From contig JAVVRI010000020.1 of assembly GCA_036654795.1 (NCBI GenBank), forward strand, positions 1 to 23,215: a stretch of 23,215 bases of DNA. Direction: 5' to 3'. The DNA comes from JAVVRI01 sp036654795 (GTDB taxonomy: Bacteria; Bacteroidota; Bacteroidia; Bacteroidales; Tannerellaceae). The stretch's first letter is position 1; every line of letters starts with the position of its first letter. Shown piece after piece: positions 1 to 7,321 of the stretch. The position numbers were made by a program, and so were the translations under genes. The notes below the pieces were generated by a model. It saw only the letters and a list, made by a program, of their open reading frames with translations, had not been told where the DNA came from and did not search any database.

Positions 1-38
1 GGATCAGCAGGTTACAGGTTTGAATCCTGTCGCGGTCA
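1..38 (+). tRNA. tRNA 3' part, probably tRNA-Arg (truncated by window edge)
   Basis: The first 38 bases fold as the 3' half of a tRNA. The anticodon-stem 3' strand is TCAGC (4-8) and a 5-nt variable loop follows (9-13). The T-arm is ACAGG / TTTGAAT / CCTGT (14-30), then the acceptor 3' strand CGCGGTC (31-37) and discriminator A38. CCA does not appear to be encoded. Bases 1-3 (GGA) would be tRNA positions 36-38, so the anticodon ends in G and position 37 is G. The short variable loop excludes Leu and leaves Arg or Pro. The string GGATCAG matches the usual tRNA-Arg anticodon arm, so Arg is preferred. The 5' half lies outside the window. Confidence 0.85.
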
Positions 39-49
39 CACTAAAAAGG

Positions 50-88
50 ATTCCCTTTCAGCATAATGTTGAAAGGGAATTTCTTTTT
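50..88. terminator. Bidirectional intrinsic terminator
   Basis: An 11-bp perfect stem, ATTCCCTTTCA (50-60) with TGAAAGGGAAT (70-80), has a 9-nt loop and is followed by TTCTTTTT (81-88). On the other strand it is followed by CCTTTTT. It can therefore end transcription of the tRNA from the left and of the hexosaminidase gene from the right. Confidence 0.85.
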
Positions 89-104
89 AGAAGCAATCAT
101 TCCT

Positions 105-1742
105 CTATCTTTTCACAATTTCGAATGGTACACGTATCGACACACCTCCTTTCATCAAGTCCGTCAAATTAGGATACAATCTTTCTTTGAATGAATTCCA
201 ATTGCGATGTTCCATCTGCGTCCAGCCAGCTTCAGCCAAAGCAAGTCCACGAGGAAACGTCATATAGGTAAGTCGATTGACGTCCATTATCGCCTCTCCC
301 CACAATGTGCCAAGAATACCTTTGATGTGTGCTTGCTTAGTCACGGGCAAGCCATAACCCGGATCAAACTGATAACACTTCTCCAACGTAGTGACGGGCA
401 TGCCCCAATTCTTAAATTCAGGCAAGTCTCCTTTAAACTGTGGATAATCCAGATAGGCATATTCGCCTGGGGCTAAGATCAAATCATTTCCATGCCGGGC
501 TGCCAGCTCAATACACTTTGGCGTTAGGCCATCTCGCCAACTAATAAGTGTTGCCTCTTGGGGGTAATCGAACAGATACTGGTTGGCCGGCATCCGTATA
601 TTGTCTAGTTCGCACCAAAGCATGGGTTTCTTATTCTGTTTCTCCACAGAAGTCAGCACCTTACCAAAGAAATAATTCATCAACTGCGATTCTTTGGTAT
701 ATCCAAATTGCTTCATTAACGACTGACATTTTTCACATTTCGTCCAATTCTTCTCTATCACCGCTTCGTCACCTCCCAAATGTATTTTAGAGGAGGGGAA
801 GAGGGAAGACACTTCTTGTATAATATCATCCAACACAGCGTACACTTTTTCATTATTGGCGCATAACATCAAATCCACCGTCTTCCCCATCACCTTTGGC
901 ATGGTGTCGGTATGGGTGCAGCCCAATTCCGGGTAAGTGGCCAGTATGGCAACGGTGTGACCGGGAATGTCTATTTCCGGGATTATTTCGATATTTCTTT
1001 CCTCTGCATATAGGATCAAATCTTTCAACTGTTGCTGCGTGTAGAAACCGTTGTGCGGACCGTTAGAGCCGGATTGTTTATCGCGGAAAGCGCCTGTCTT
1101 AGTCAATCCCGGATGCTTCTTTATTTCTATACGCCAACCCTGGTCGTCGGTCAAATGTAACTGGAGAGCGTTATATTTGTATTTGACCATCTGGTCGATG
1201 TAGAATTTAATGTCGTCTATGGGAATAAAATGTCGTGCAGGGTCTAACATCAACGCCCGATATTCCAACCGTGGTTCGTCGTTTATTTGAACAGGAGCAA
1301 TTTCTTTAGCGGCCGTATGGCAAACGTCTCCTAGTAGAAGCTGGTCGAGCGTCATAATGCCATATAAAATTGCACCGGTAGTAGCCCCCTTTATCACTAA
1401 ATGGCTAGCCGAAATATCCACCAAATAATGCTCGTCACCCTTAATGGAGGCATCCAATAGTAGCTCAATTACTGATCTCGCCGAAGTGTGCGAGGTATTA
1501 TTAGTCGCTACCATCACCCCCGTCCTCTTTTGCAGAATGCGCTGAAGCTCCGATACGCAAAAGGACGATTGCGGCAGATTTGTACGAATAACAGTCGTTG
1601 CGGTAAGTACAAAACTTTTTTCTCCCGCAGTTTGTGCTATTTGGTTAGGCATAGGCAGTAAGGCTGACGTATTGCTTTGCGCAAAAGAAAGGGCTGCCGA
1701 CAATAGCATGAGAGGTATTAGACATTGTTTTTTATTTATCAT
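105..1742 (-). CDS. Secreted GH20 beta-N-acetylhexosaminidase
   Basis: This 545-residue exo-hydrolase removes terminal N-acetyl-hexosamines from glycoconjugates. Residues 1-22 form a signal peptide ending at SFAQ, with no lipobox, so export to the periplasm or beyond is expected. Residues about 25-155 resemble the GH20b alpha/beta domain. From about 157 comes the GH20 TIM barrel with DPARHF (167-172), the LHLTDDQGWR strand (195-204) and PEIDIPGH (255-262). The catalytic pair is HLGGDEA (321-327), with D325 as the NAG-positioning residue and E326 as the acid. No C-terminal carbohydrate-binding module is visible. It is transcribed alone: the next gene upstream is about 330 bp away and no susC/susD lies nearby. 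The family assignment is secure. The natural substrate (mucin, host N-glycan or chitobiose) cannot be read from the sequence. Confidence 0.95.
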   Translation of the reverse strand: MINKKQCLIPLMLLSAALSFAQSNTSALLPMPNQIAQTAGEKSFVLTATTVIRTNLPQSSFCVSELQRILQKRTGVMVATNNTSHTSARSVIELLLDASIKGDEHYLVDISASHLVIKGATTGAILYGIMTLDQLLLGDVCHTAAKEIAPVQINDEPRLEYRALMLDPARHFIPIDDIKFYIDQMVKYKYNALQLHLTDDQGWRIEIKKHPGLTKTGAFRDKQSGSNGPHNGFYTQQQLKDLILYAEERNIEIIPEIDIPGHTVAILATYPELGCTHTDTMPKVMGKTVDLMLCANNEKVYAVLDDIIQEVSSLFPSSKIHLGGDEAVIEKNWTKCEKCQSLMKQFGYTKESQLMNYFFGKVLTSVEKQNKKPMLWCELDNIRMPANQYLFDYPQEATLISWRDGLTPKCIELAARHGNDLILAPGEYAYLDYPQFKGDLPEFKNWGMPVTTLEKCYQFDPGYGLPVTKQAHIKGILGTLWGEAIMDVNRLTYMTFPRGLALAEAGWTQMEHRNWNSFKERLYPNLTDLMKGGVSIRVPFEIVKR

Positions 1743-1766
1743 AATCTATTCTGTTTGATTTATATT

Positions 1767-1774
1767 CAAATATA
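1767..1774 (-). promoter_or_regulatory. -7 promoter box for the GH20 gene
   Basis: CAAATATA on the plus strand is TATATTTG on the minus strand, a full match to the Bacteroidetes -7 box TAnnTTTG, 25 bp before the start codon. The -33 element is uncertain: a CAA at 1792-1794 gives a 17-bp spacer. Confidence 0.5.
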
Positions 1775-1903
1775 GTAAACATACGCCATGGCAACGCACC
1801 AAAATCAAGTTTTAAGCTTAAAAGCAGATGGATTGAACCTTGTAAGTCATTCGTCCAAACTATTAGTACTTTCTATACCAATAATTAGATCAAAACATTA
1901 CTC

Positions 1904-2005
1904 TAATTATACTTTTTAGCTAGCTGGTAATCAATTTTGAGCTAGCTCAAAAGTAATTACCAGCTAGCCCAAAATCAATTTTGAGCCGGCTCAAAAGTAT
2001 AATAG
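1904..2005. repeat. 22-bp-period array of nested palindromes
   Basis: Four 8-bp self-complementary or near-palindromic cores start exactly 22 bp apart: AGCTAGCT (1918), AGCTAGCT (1940), AGCTAGCC (1962) and AGCCGGCT (1984). The 14-bp spacers alternate in orientation, so the 18-bp perfect palindromes TTTTGAGCTAGCTCAAAA (1935-1952) and TTTTGAGCCGGCTCAAAA (1979-1996) form. Larger arms also pair: GCTAGCTGGTAAT (1919-1931) with ATTACCAGCTAGC (1956-1968), and ATTATACTTTT (1906-1916) with AAAAGTATAAT (1993-2003). The array fills much of the 331-bp gap between the GH20 and esterase genes. I recognise no known element, and no T-tract marks it as a simple terminator. Confidence 0.85.
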
Positions 2006-2073
2006 CATATAGGCTTTTGGGCAAAATATCCATGCTTTTCCACTAATACACTGCATGTTAAGAGTTACCGCGT

Positions 2074-3357
2074 CTACATAGACAATAGTTTGTTTCTTAA
2101 CCATTGAAAACGGATATCCATTTGTTCCGGATAATTCCAATGTCCTGTTTCCTGAAAGATGACAAGTTCTTTCGCTCCGGGTATTACGTTGTAGGTGGCA
2201 TGCGTAGAGGTGGGAGGACAGACATCGTCATTGAAGCCCCAACTATACCAACCCGGAGCATTGACGCGGCGGGCAAAGTTAACAACGTCGAAGTAAGCCA
2301 ATGTCTCCACTTCGCCGGGTGCAGGCTTGGCTGTCTGAAAGTATTGAGGCCAGCCTCCGGCACGTTTATTGAGGAAGCCGGCATAATCGCACAAAGCGGG
2401 ATACATAGCGGCAAGAAATTTGATGCGAGAATCTAATCCGGCGGTGACGATGGAGAGGGCACCTCCTTGACTTCCTCCGGCAACACCGACCGTGTTACCA
2501 TCAAATTCAGGTAAGGAGTAGATAAAGTCTACAGCACGTATGCAACCGAGGTAAACGCGTTTGAAGTAGTGGGTGTCACGGTTGTTTTTATTGATTCCCA
2601 TATAATTATTTAAAGCACCACCGGAAAGGCTGTTATATACCTCCTGAGGCAGAGTAACCGGTAAACCGTGGATACCGATTTCCAACGTGATCACATCATC
2701 GCCAAAGTTTGCGCCGTTGTAAGGACGGATGCCTGCGCCCGGAACCAGAAGTAAGGCCGGATACTTACCTGCCTTTTTGGGCATCATCAGGATGCCGTAT
2801 ATACGTGAGCCTGGTTTCTCATTTTGGAAACTAACATGATACACATTCTGCGTAGAGGTGCATTTCTCAGGAAGCAGTGTCATTTGGGGCATCAGCGGTG
2901 TTGTTCGCGCTTTGCTAATCTCGTTTGTCCAAAAGGAGTCGAAGTCTTTTGGTTCGAGGGTGAGGGGTTGTAGTTTCTCTTCATCTATCGCTACGGTTGC
3001 CATTCCCCTATAACTGTGTCCATCCATTTTGGCCGTGACCATACAGCGAAGAAAGCCCGGCTCCTTCATCGAGGATTTCAGGGTAATTGTGCCGTCTTTT
3101 AATGATACATTTTGCTCCATTACGTTAGGGAAGCATTCTGGCCCCACTTGGTAATCTACGTTTACCCCTTTGAGTAAGGTTTCATTTTTGAACACCTGTA
3201 CGGTGAACGTAACATTGTCCTTTACCTTGTATTTCCAATCCGCACGGTCGGGAGATACAACAACATTAATCAATTTTTGTGCCGGTTGCGCCATGGTGGG
3301 CATAACCACACCTAGCATAAGCACGAGTAGGCTAAATGAGAATAAAAGTTTTTTCAT
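2074..3357 (-). CDS. Secreted acetyl-xylan-esterase-like (CE7/AXE1) hydrolase
   Basis: This 427-residue alpha/beta hydrolase is probably a deacetylase of acetylated sugars. Residues 1-24 are a signal peptide (ends TMAQ). Residues about 28-125 form a beta-rich, Ig-like N-terminal domain, and the AXE1/CE7 hydrolase domain spans about 130-427. The nucleophile is in GGSQGG (294-299, S296). The acid is D377 or D378 in FNDDVCPP, and the histidine is H406 in ETGHW. The length exceeds a bare CE7 enzyme (about 320) because of the extra N-terminal domain. The gene is monocistronic. A 16-bp inverted repeat has one copy in its last codons and the other just upstream of its start. The CE7 family also includes cephalosporin-C deacetylases, so the substrate remains open. 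Confidence 0.88.
   Translation of the reverse strand: MKKLLFSFSLLVLMLGVVMPTMAQPAQKLINVVVSPDRADWKYKVKDNVTFTVQVFKNETLLKGVNVDYQVGPECFPNVMEQNVSLKDGTITLKSSMKEPGFLRCMVTAKMDGHSYRGMATVAIDEEKLQPLTLEPKDFDSFWTNEISKARTTPLMPQMTLLPEKCTSTQNVYHVSFQNEKPGSRIYGILMMPKKAGKYPALLLVPGAGIRPYNGANFGDDVITLEIGIHGLPVTLPQEVYNSLSGGALNNYMGINKNNRDTHYFKRVYLGCIRAVDFIYSLPEFDGNTVGVAGGSQGGALSIVTAGLDSRIKFLAAMYPALCDYAGFLNKRAGGWPQYFQTAKPAPGEVETLAYFDVVNFARRVNAPGWYSWGFNDDVCPPTSTHATYNVIPGAKELVIFQETGHWNYPEQMDIRFQWLRNKLLSM
2085..2100 (+). repeat. Left copy of a 16-bp inverted repeat bracketing the esterase
   Basis: ATAGTTTGTTTCTTAA is the exact reverse complement of 3381-3396. This copy encodes the near-C-terminal residues LRNKL of the esterase. 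Confidence 0.7.
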
Positions 3358-3380
3358 TTGAATTATGATTTAAAGTCTAT

Positions 3381-3396
3381 TTAAGAAACAAACTAT
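3381..3396 (-). repeat. Right copy of a 16-bp inverted repeat bracketing the esterase
   Basis: TTAAGAAACAAACTAT lies 24-39 bp upstream of the esterase start and pairs exactly with 2085-2100. On the minus strand it contains a promoter-like TATAGTTTG, one base longer than the -7 consensus, so it may also overlap the esterase promoter. Confidence 0.7.
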
Positions 3397-3429
3397 AATA
3401 CTATTGATAGAAACCGTTTGGTAATATGC

Positions 3430-3465
3430 AAAGAAGCCACCCTAATTGCTTGGGGTGGCTTCTTT
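3430..3465 (-). terminator. Intrinsic terminator of the threonine dehydrogenase gene
   Basis: A 13-bp perfect stem, AAAGAAGCCACCC (3430-3442) with GGGTGGCTTCTTT (3453-3465), has a 10-nt loop. Read on the minus strand the 3' arm ends in TTCTTT. It lies 16 bp past the stop codon of the dehydrogenase gene. Confidence 0.8.
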
Positions 3466-3481
3466 GTATTCATTTAATCAA

Positions 3482-4435
3482 TTATTTATTGAACCGCTCT
3501 TTTAACTTGGCGAGCATGTCTTGCGTCATGCTGTCCAGATCGTAGGTCGGTTTCCAGTCCCATTCGGCGCGAGCACAAGTATCGTCCAAAGAGTTTGGCC
3601 AAGAATCGGCAATAGCCTGACGAAGCGGGTCTACCTTATACTCTACAGTCAAGCTGGGAATGTATTTACGGATGCTGGCAGCAATTATTTCGGGCTCGAA
3701 GCTCATAGAAGCAATATTAAATGAGTTACGATGTACCAGGCGAGTCGGATCAGCCTCCATAATCTGTACAGCAGCATGCAAAGCATCCGGCATGTACATC
3801 ATGTCCATATAAGTACCGGCAGCAATAGGGCATACAAAATGTCCTGTTTTTACGGCTTCATAATAAATGTCCACGGCATAATCCGTCGTCCCGCCACCCG
3901 GAGGCGTTACGTGAGAGATCAAGCCGGGGAAGCGCACCGAACGAGTATCCACACCGAAACGGATGTTGTAATAATCGCTCAACAATTCTCCGGATACTTT
4001 CGTTACGCCGTACATCGTGCGGGGGTTACGAATCGTATCTTGCGGCGTTTTGTCTTTGGGGGTGTTGTTACCGAATACGCCAATCGAACTAGGTGTAAAC
4101 ACGGCACATTTCATTTCGCGTGCTACCTCCAACACGTTAAACAGCCCTCCCATACCTATTTTCCATGCTAATTGAGGTTTGGCTTCAGCAACAGCCGACA
4201 ATAAGGCGGCCAAGTTGTAGATAGTATCTATCTTATATTTAGATACTGTCTCAGCTATTTGTTGTTCGTTCGTGATGTCTACAATGGCAGCAGGACCTGA
4301 TTCCAACAATTCACCTTTAGGCTCTGCGCCTGGGATATAACCTGCTACGATGCTTCCATCGTAACGTTTTCTCAACTCCATGGTTAACTCTGATCCTATC
4401 TGTCCGGTAGAACCAATTACTAATACATTTTTCAT
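3482..4435 (-). CDS. SDR-type L-threonine 3-dehydrogenase
   Basis: This 317-residue extended short-chain dehydrogenase oxidises L-threonine to 2-amino-3-ketobutyrate with NAD+. The Rossmann glycine motif is GSTGQIG (8-14), the acidic NAD-ribose strand end is near IVDITN (51-56), and the active site is S116/S117 with Y142xxxK146. The signature FPGLISHVTPPGGG (169-182), followed by TTDYAVDIYYEA, is typical of the SDR (epimerase-like) threonine dehydrogenases rather than UDP-sugar epimerases. Context supports this: the gene is divergent from kbl, which uses the product. It is unrelated to the zinc-dependent Tdh of E. coli, so I leave the symbol blank. Transcription probably starts at the box at 4469-4476. 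Confidence 0.9.
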   Translation of the reverse strand: MKNVLVIGSTGQIGSELTMELRKRYDGSIVAGYIPGAEPKGELLESGPAAIVDITNEQQIAETVSKYKIDTIYNLAALLSAVAEAKPQLAWKIGMGGLFNVLEVAREMKCAVFTPSSIGVFGNNTPKDKTPQDTIRNPRTMYGVTKVSGELLSDYYNIRFGVDTRSVRFPGLISHVTPPGGGTTDYAVDIYYEAVKTGHFVCPIAAGTYMDMMYMPDALHAAVQIMEADPTRLVHRNSFNIASMSFEPEIIAASIRKYIPSLTVEYKVDPLRQAIADSWPNSLDDTCARAEWDWKPTYDLDSMTQDMLAKLKERFNK

Positions 4436-4468
4436 TATGTTCTAATTATGATTTAAGTCTTTCCGAGG

Positions 4469-4476
4469 CAAAGGTA
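4469..4476 (-). promoter_or_regulatory. -7 promoter box for the threonine dehydrogenase gene
   Basis: CAAAGGTA is TACCTTTG on the minus strand, a full TAnnTTTG match 34 bp upstream of the start codon. I see no convincing -33 element. Confidence 0.5.
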
Positions 4477-4515
4477 GAGAGAATAAAACTCTTTTATACT
4501 AATTTTCTTGTCTAT

Positions 4516-4550
4516 TTTGAACCTTTATTTCAAAAAAAAGGTGAACTTTG
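4516..4550 (+). promoter_or_regulatory. Candidate kbl promoter
   Basis: TTTG (4516-4519) is followed after 23 bp by GAACTTTG (4543-4550), which differs from the -7 consensus TAnnTTTG at one base. It would give a leader of about 55 nt before kbl. Confidence 0.4.
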
Positions 4551-4609
4551 TAGGGTAGATAAACAAGAGCTATACTTATATTACATTAATATACTAACAA
4601 AACAAAGTT

Positions 4610-5800
4610 ATGTACGGAAAATTCAAAGAATTCTTGTCTGGTGAGCTGGCTAATATCAAGTCCGCCGGATTGTACAAGAACGAGCGTATTATTACTACTG
4701 CTCAAAAAGCCGACATTAAAGTGAATGCCGGAAGTGATGTTTTAAACTTCTGCGCCAACAATTACCTTGGTCTGTCCAACAACCCGCGTCTTATTCAAGG
4801 CGCTAAGAATGCCATGGATTCTCATGGATTCGGTATGTCGTCCGTTCGTTTTATCTGTGGTACGCAAGATATCCATAAACAGTTGGAAGCTGCCATTGCC
4901 GATTATTTCAAGACGGAAGATACAATCCTGTATGCTGCTTGCTTCGATGCAAACGGTGGTTTGTTCGAACCGCTGCTGGGCGAAGGGGATGCCATCATAT
5001 CGGACTCGCTCAATCATGCCTCTATTATTGACGGTGTGCGCCTTTGCAAGGCAAAACGTTATCGCTATGCCAACGCCGACATGGCCGATTTGGAACGTTG
5101 CCTACAAGAAGCGCAAGCACAACGTTTCCGCATTATTGCCACAGACGGTGTGTTCTCAATGGACGGAAACGTAGCGCCGATGGATAAAATTTGCGCATTG
5201 GCTGAAAAGTATGACGCAATGGTTATGGTGGACGAGTCGCACTCTGCCGGCGTGGTAGGCCCGACGGGTCACGGTGTGGCAGAACAGTTCAATAGCTATG
5301 GCAAGATAGACATCTTCACCGGTACTCTTGGCAAAGCCTTTGGTGGTGCAATGGGTGGATTTACAACCGGTAAAAAAGAGATTATCGACATGCTTCGGCA
5401 GCGTTCACGCCCTTATCTATTCTCAAACTCAGTAGCTCCAGCCATTGTAGGTGCCAGCTTGGAGATGTTTAAGATGTTGAAGGAAAGTGACGAATTGCAC
5501 ACAAAGTTGGTTGCTAACGTAACTTATTTCCGCGACAAGATGCTAGCTGCCGGTTTCGACATTAAGCCGACCCAGTCTGCTATCTGCGCTGTAATGCTTT
5601 ACGATGCTAAGTTGTCTCAGGACTTTGCTGCCCGCATGCAGGAAGAAGGTATCTATGTTACTGGCTTCTACTATCCGGTAGTACCGAAAGATCAGGCTCG
5701 TATCCGTGTACAGCTTTCTGCCGGACACGAAACAGCACACCTCGACAAGGCAATTGCCGCCTTTATCAAAGTGGGCAAAGAGATGAAAGTTATCAAATAA
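4610..5800 (+). CDS. kbl: Glycine C-acetyltransferase (2-amino-3-ketobutyrate CoA ligase)
   Basis: This 396-residue PLP enzyme of the alpha-oxoamine synthase family cleaves 2-amino-3-ketobutyrate with CoA to glycine and acetyl-CoA. FCANNYLGL (47-55) is the family N-terminal signature. The PLP-binding D208 and H211 are in VDESHSAG, and the Schiff-base lysine is K242 in TGTLGKAFGG. Length matches the family (about 398). Other members (BioF, HemA, SPT) share the fold, but the N-terminus and the neighbouring threonine dehydrogenase point to KBL. An intrinsic terminator follows directly, so it is a single-gene unit sharing a 174-bp divergent promoter region. Confidence 0.95.
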   Translation: MYGKFKEFLSGELANIKSAGLYKNERIITTAQKADIKVNAGSDVLNFCANNYLGLSNNPRLIQGAKNAMDSHGFGMSSVRFICGTQDIHKQLEAAIADYFKTEDTILYAACFDANGGLFEPLLGEGDAIISDSLNHASIIDGVRLCKAKRYRYANADMADLERCLQEAQAQRFRIIATDGVFSMDGNVAPMDKICALAEKYDAMVMVDESHSAGVVGPTGHGVAEQFNSYGKIDIFTGTLGKAFGGAMGGFTTGKKEIIDMLRQRSRPYLFSNSVAPAIVGASLEMFKMLKESDELHTKLVANVTYFRDKMLAAGFDIKPTQSAICAVMLYDAKLSQDFAARMQEEGIYVTGFYYPVVPKDQARIRVQLSAGHETAHLDKAIAAFIKVGKEMKVIK

Positions 5801-5828
5801 GGAGACCTCATATCCTTTATAGAGAGGT

Positions 5829-5862
5829 GTGCGCCAAAGATTTTTTGGCGCACCTTCTTTTT
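5829..5862 (+). terminator. kbl intrinsic terminator
   Basis: A 10-bp stem, GTGCGCCAAA (5829-5838) with TTTGGCGCAC (5844-5853), has a 5-nt loop and is followed by TTCTTTTT. It starts 28 bp after the kbl stop codon. Confidence 0.85.
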
Positions 5863-5878
5863 ATATGATCATATAATC

Positions 5879-5886
5879 TATTTTTG
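5879..5886 (+). promoter_or_regulatory. -7 promoter box for the histidinol-phosphatase gene
   Basis: TATTTTTG fully matches TAnnTTTG and lies 20 bp before the ATG at 5907, just after the kbl terminator. No clear -33 element is seen. Confidence 0.45.
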
Positions 5887-5906
5887 TCTTTATCGAATAC
5901 AAATTT

Positions 5907-6724
5907 ATGCAGCTAAGCAACTATCACATCCATTGTACGTTTTTCGACGGACGAANNNNNNNNNNTTTCGTGCGTACGGCTTTTCGTCCCACTCTCCTCT
6001 CCCATTCGAGACCTTTTGGAATATGTCAAAAGACAACATGAATGATTATTTGGCAGAGATCGGACGGTTGAAGATAAAGTATGCCGACCGATTGGAAATT
6101 TATGCCGGATTAGAGATTGACTTTCTTGACTCTACCTACAACGCCTCTATTCCTTATTTTCGCGAATTGCCATTAGATTACCGCATCGGCTCTATCCACT
6201 TCCTGCCAGTGGGCACACCGTTATCCGAAAACAACATGGTATGCATTGACGGGGCGTTTAAAGATTTTGAGGACGCAGTCGGATTTTATTTTGACGGAGA
6301 TATCCGCCACTTGGTAAAACAGTACTTTACCTCCACCCTTCAAATGGTTGAAGCGGGCGGTATTGATATTGTAGGCCACATGGATAAAATTTATATGAAC
6401 GGACAGCATTGTGCCAATTTCTCGTTTGATGCCGACTGGTATCGCTTGCCTCTCATGGAATGCCTCGAACTGATTGCGGAAAAGGAGTTAATGATAGAGG
6501 TCAACACGAAGAACCTGCAAAAAAAGCAACAACTCTTTCCGCATAGGCAGCACTTAGCACAAGTGTGCAAGATGGGCATTCCGGTTATGATCAATTCTGA
6601 TTGTCATTATCCCGACTTGGTGAACGATGGCCGTGAACAGGCTTTTGCGTTATTGAAAGAGGCCGGGTTTACCTCTACCCGCGAACTAATAAAAGGTACA
6701 TGGCAGGATATGCCCCTTTATTAA
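5907..6724 (+). CDS. PHP-family histidinol-phosphatase, interrupted by an assembly gap
   Basis: This is a HisK/HisJ-type histidinol-phosphate phosphatase with the PHP (polymerase and histidinol phosphatase) metal-dependent fold; it would catalyse the penultimate step of histidine synthesis. The ATG at 5907 begins MQLSNYHIHCTFFDGR, the conserved PHP motif I. After ten N bases the reading continues in another frame with FRAYGFSSHSPLPF. Further motifs are GLEIDF, IGSIHFL, IVGHMDK and, near the end, INSDCHYPDLV. The frame change falls at the N run, so I read it as an intact gene with a mis-sized gap, not a pseudogene. About 14 residues are missing. The stop codon overlaps the stop of the convergent adenosyltransferase gene by 4 bp. 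A related PHP hydrolase role cannot be excluded. Confidence 0.85.
5956..5965. other. Assembly gap (10 N)
   Basis: Ten unresolved bases lie within the histidinol-phosphatase gene. The flanking frames need a true length of 2 modulo 3; 10 is 1 modulo 3, so the gap size here is a placeholder. Confidence 0.95.
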
Positions 6725-7314
6725 TTTTCCGATTCCTTTTTGTTTCGTTTGTATAGAAAGCTGTGCCAGCGTTCTTCAGCATTGCCTTCGCAAAACAGTT
6801 CGTAGCGTGCCATTGTAAAGAAGAGGTCAGACAGTCGGTTTACGAATTGCATGATGTCTGGTGGTATCGGATCGGCACGATGCAACGTCCACAAACGTCG
6901 TTCGGCACGACGAACGAAAGTGCGTGCCAACTGCAGATGGGCAGACACAAGCGTTCCACCAGGCAATATAAAGTAACCATTATCCTCCATCTGACCGGTC
7001 AGCAGATCGATCTGTCCTTCGCAGAAAGCAGCCAGATCAGTTGGTAACACATTGGGGTTTTGTGTCCGAATGGCTGACGGAGTAGCGACAAGAGACATGA
7101 CAGTCATCAGTTCCCTCTGTATTTTTTCAAGTATCGGTTGCCAATCATGTTCGGGGGAAAGAAGAGCCCGAACAATGCCAATCTCCGCATTTAGCTCATC
7201 AAGTGTACCGTTTGCTTCGATACGTATATCATCTTTCTCTACCCGTCCGCCGCCGTGAATGCCGGTGCGTCCTTTATCTCCTCCTCGTGTGTATATTTTC
7301 AAAGCAGCACTCAT
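6721..7314 (-). CDS. PduO-type ATP:cob(I)alamin adenosyltransferase
   Basis: This 197-residue protein transfers the adenosyl group of ATP to cob(I)alamin to make coenzyme B12. The N-terminal signature TRGGDKGRTGIHGGGRVEKD (9-28) is the ATP-binding loop of the PduO/MMAB family. RRAERRLW is the helix with the conserved arginines, and MQFVNRLSDLFFTMAR is the C-terminal family helix. Length is normal. It is the last gene of panB-cbiA-adenosyltransferase, 7 bp after cbiA. The three families of this enzyme (CobA, PduO, EutT) are unrelated; this is clearly PduO. The charged tail KRNKKESEN is unremarkable. Confidence 0.93.
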   Translation of the reverse strand: MSAALKIYTRGGDKGRTGIHGGGRVEKDDIRIEANGTLDELNAEIGIVRALLSPEHDWQPILEKIQRELMTVMSLVATPSAIRTQNPNVLPTDLAAFCEGQIDLLTGQMEDNGYFILPGGTLVSAHLQLARTFVRRAERRLWTLHRADPIPPDIMQFVNRLSDLFFTMARYELFCEGNAEERWHSFLYKRNKKESEN

Positions 7315-7321
7315 GATTGTT

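Noticed and set aside
207..790. Plus-strand open frames opposite the GH20 gene
   Set aside because: The GH20 catalytic motifs on the minus strand are complete; these are antisense shadows.
5907..6724. Pseudogene call for the histidinol-phosphatase
   Set aside because: The only lesion coincides with unresolved N bases, and both flanks are well conserved.
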